From assembly GCF_900199375.1 (NCBI RefSeq), contig NZ_LT900217.1:3224001-3288000 (forward strand): 64,000 nt of DNA, read 5' to 3'. The stretch comes from Gordonibacter urolithinfaciens (GTDB lineage: Bacteria > Actinomycetota > Coriobacteriia > Coriobacteriales > Eggerthellaceae). The notes beneath the pieces were generated by a model. The model saw only the letters and a list, made by a program, of their open reading frames with translations. It did not search any database and had not been told where the DNA came from. Positions 63,894-64,000 of this stretch are shown here, piece by piece; within the stretch, counting starts at the first letter, position 1, and every line of letters starts with the position of its first letter. The translations under genes were made by a program, and so were the position numbers.

Positions 63894-64000
63894 TCAGGCG
63901 AACAGCAGCGACAGGGCCGTGAGCACGATGCAGGTGGCTGCGAGGGTGACGACCAGGCGCGAAGAGCCGCCGGCGAAGTAGGGGCGGCCGTGCACCTTGC
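63894..64000 (-). CDS. C-terminal end of a membrane protein (cut by window edge)
   Basis: The last 35 residues, KVHGRPYFAGGSSRLVVTLA and then a hydrophobic helix ending in FA, read in the minus strand to a TGA at 63894-63896. The rest lies beyond the window edge. One terminal membrane helix is all that can be seen, so no family is named. Confidence 0.55.
   Translation of the reverse strand, partial: KVHGRPYFAGGSSRLVVTLAATCIVLTALSLLFA

Overview
The window is a 64 kb chromosomal segment of a high-GC, anaerobic actinomycete-type bacterium. Frequent GTG and TTG starts, Shine-Dalgarno boxes of the AAGGAGG type, an Ech-type [NiFe] hydrogenase operon, indolepyruvate:ferredoxin oxidoreductase with arylacetate-CoA ligases, and many small metal and transport modules together suggest a gut Coriobacteriia member (Eggerthella/Gordonibacter-like, family Eggerthellaceae). 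That assignment is inferred from gene content; no rRNA is present. Two perfect 16-bp parS sites (18375 and 19371) imply an origin-proximal position.

Layout. 1-5.4 kb: the start of pta, a galactofuranose pair (glf plus a GT2 glycosyltransferase), a small membrane protein and an OPT transporter. 5.5-10.1 kb: coaX, murB (read here with a one-base frameshift), an NdpA-type nucleoid protein and a convergent unrecognised coiled-coil protein. 10.2-15.7 kb: a response regulator / intramembrane-type histidine kinase / ABC transporter module. 16.4-19.1 kb: a Zn/Cd efflux operon (ArsR-type repressor, small HMA protein, P1B-2 ATPase) in which the parS sites lie. 19.8-24.5 kb: an Fe-S protein, an HdeD-like protein, and csoR-copA with twin CsoR operators and a CopZ domain fused to CopA behind its own ribosome binding site. 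24.5-28.1 kb: an aminotransferase-like protein lacking the PLP lysine, dinB and degV. 28.4-36.2 kb: ileS-lspA-rluD, a CmpB-like membrane protein and hemH-coaBC. 36.3-44.2 kb: cspA, tRNA-Pro(GGG), a divergent EamA/LysR pair, a GlsB-like protein, an ECF sigma/DUF4179 pair, a MATE pump and a zinc alcohol dehydrogenase.

44.5-49.9 kb holds echABCDEF. The large subunit keeps both NiFe cysteine pairs, so this is a hydrogenase and not merely a complex I relative. 50.1-56.7 kb is a tight run of pgsA, vanW-like, paaK1, ACT1, dacF and an FHA gene. After an 820-bp gene-free stretch full of large inverted repeats comes iorA-iorB-ACT2-paaK2-gluQ, then a small membrane protein and a universal stress protein.

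Together, IorAB would oxidise aryl-pyruvates (from aromatic amino acids) to aryl-acetyl-CoA and reduced ferredoxin, the PaaK enzymes would interconvert aryl-acetates and their CoA esters, and Ech would re-oxidise ferredoxin with proton reduction and ion pumping. This metabolic link is inference from co-location. Most other genes are ordinary housekeeping or transport functions.
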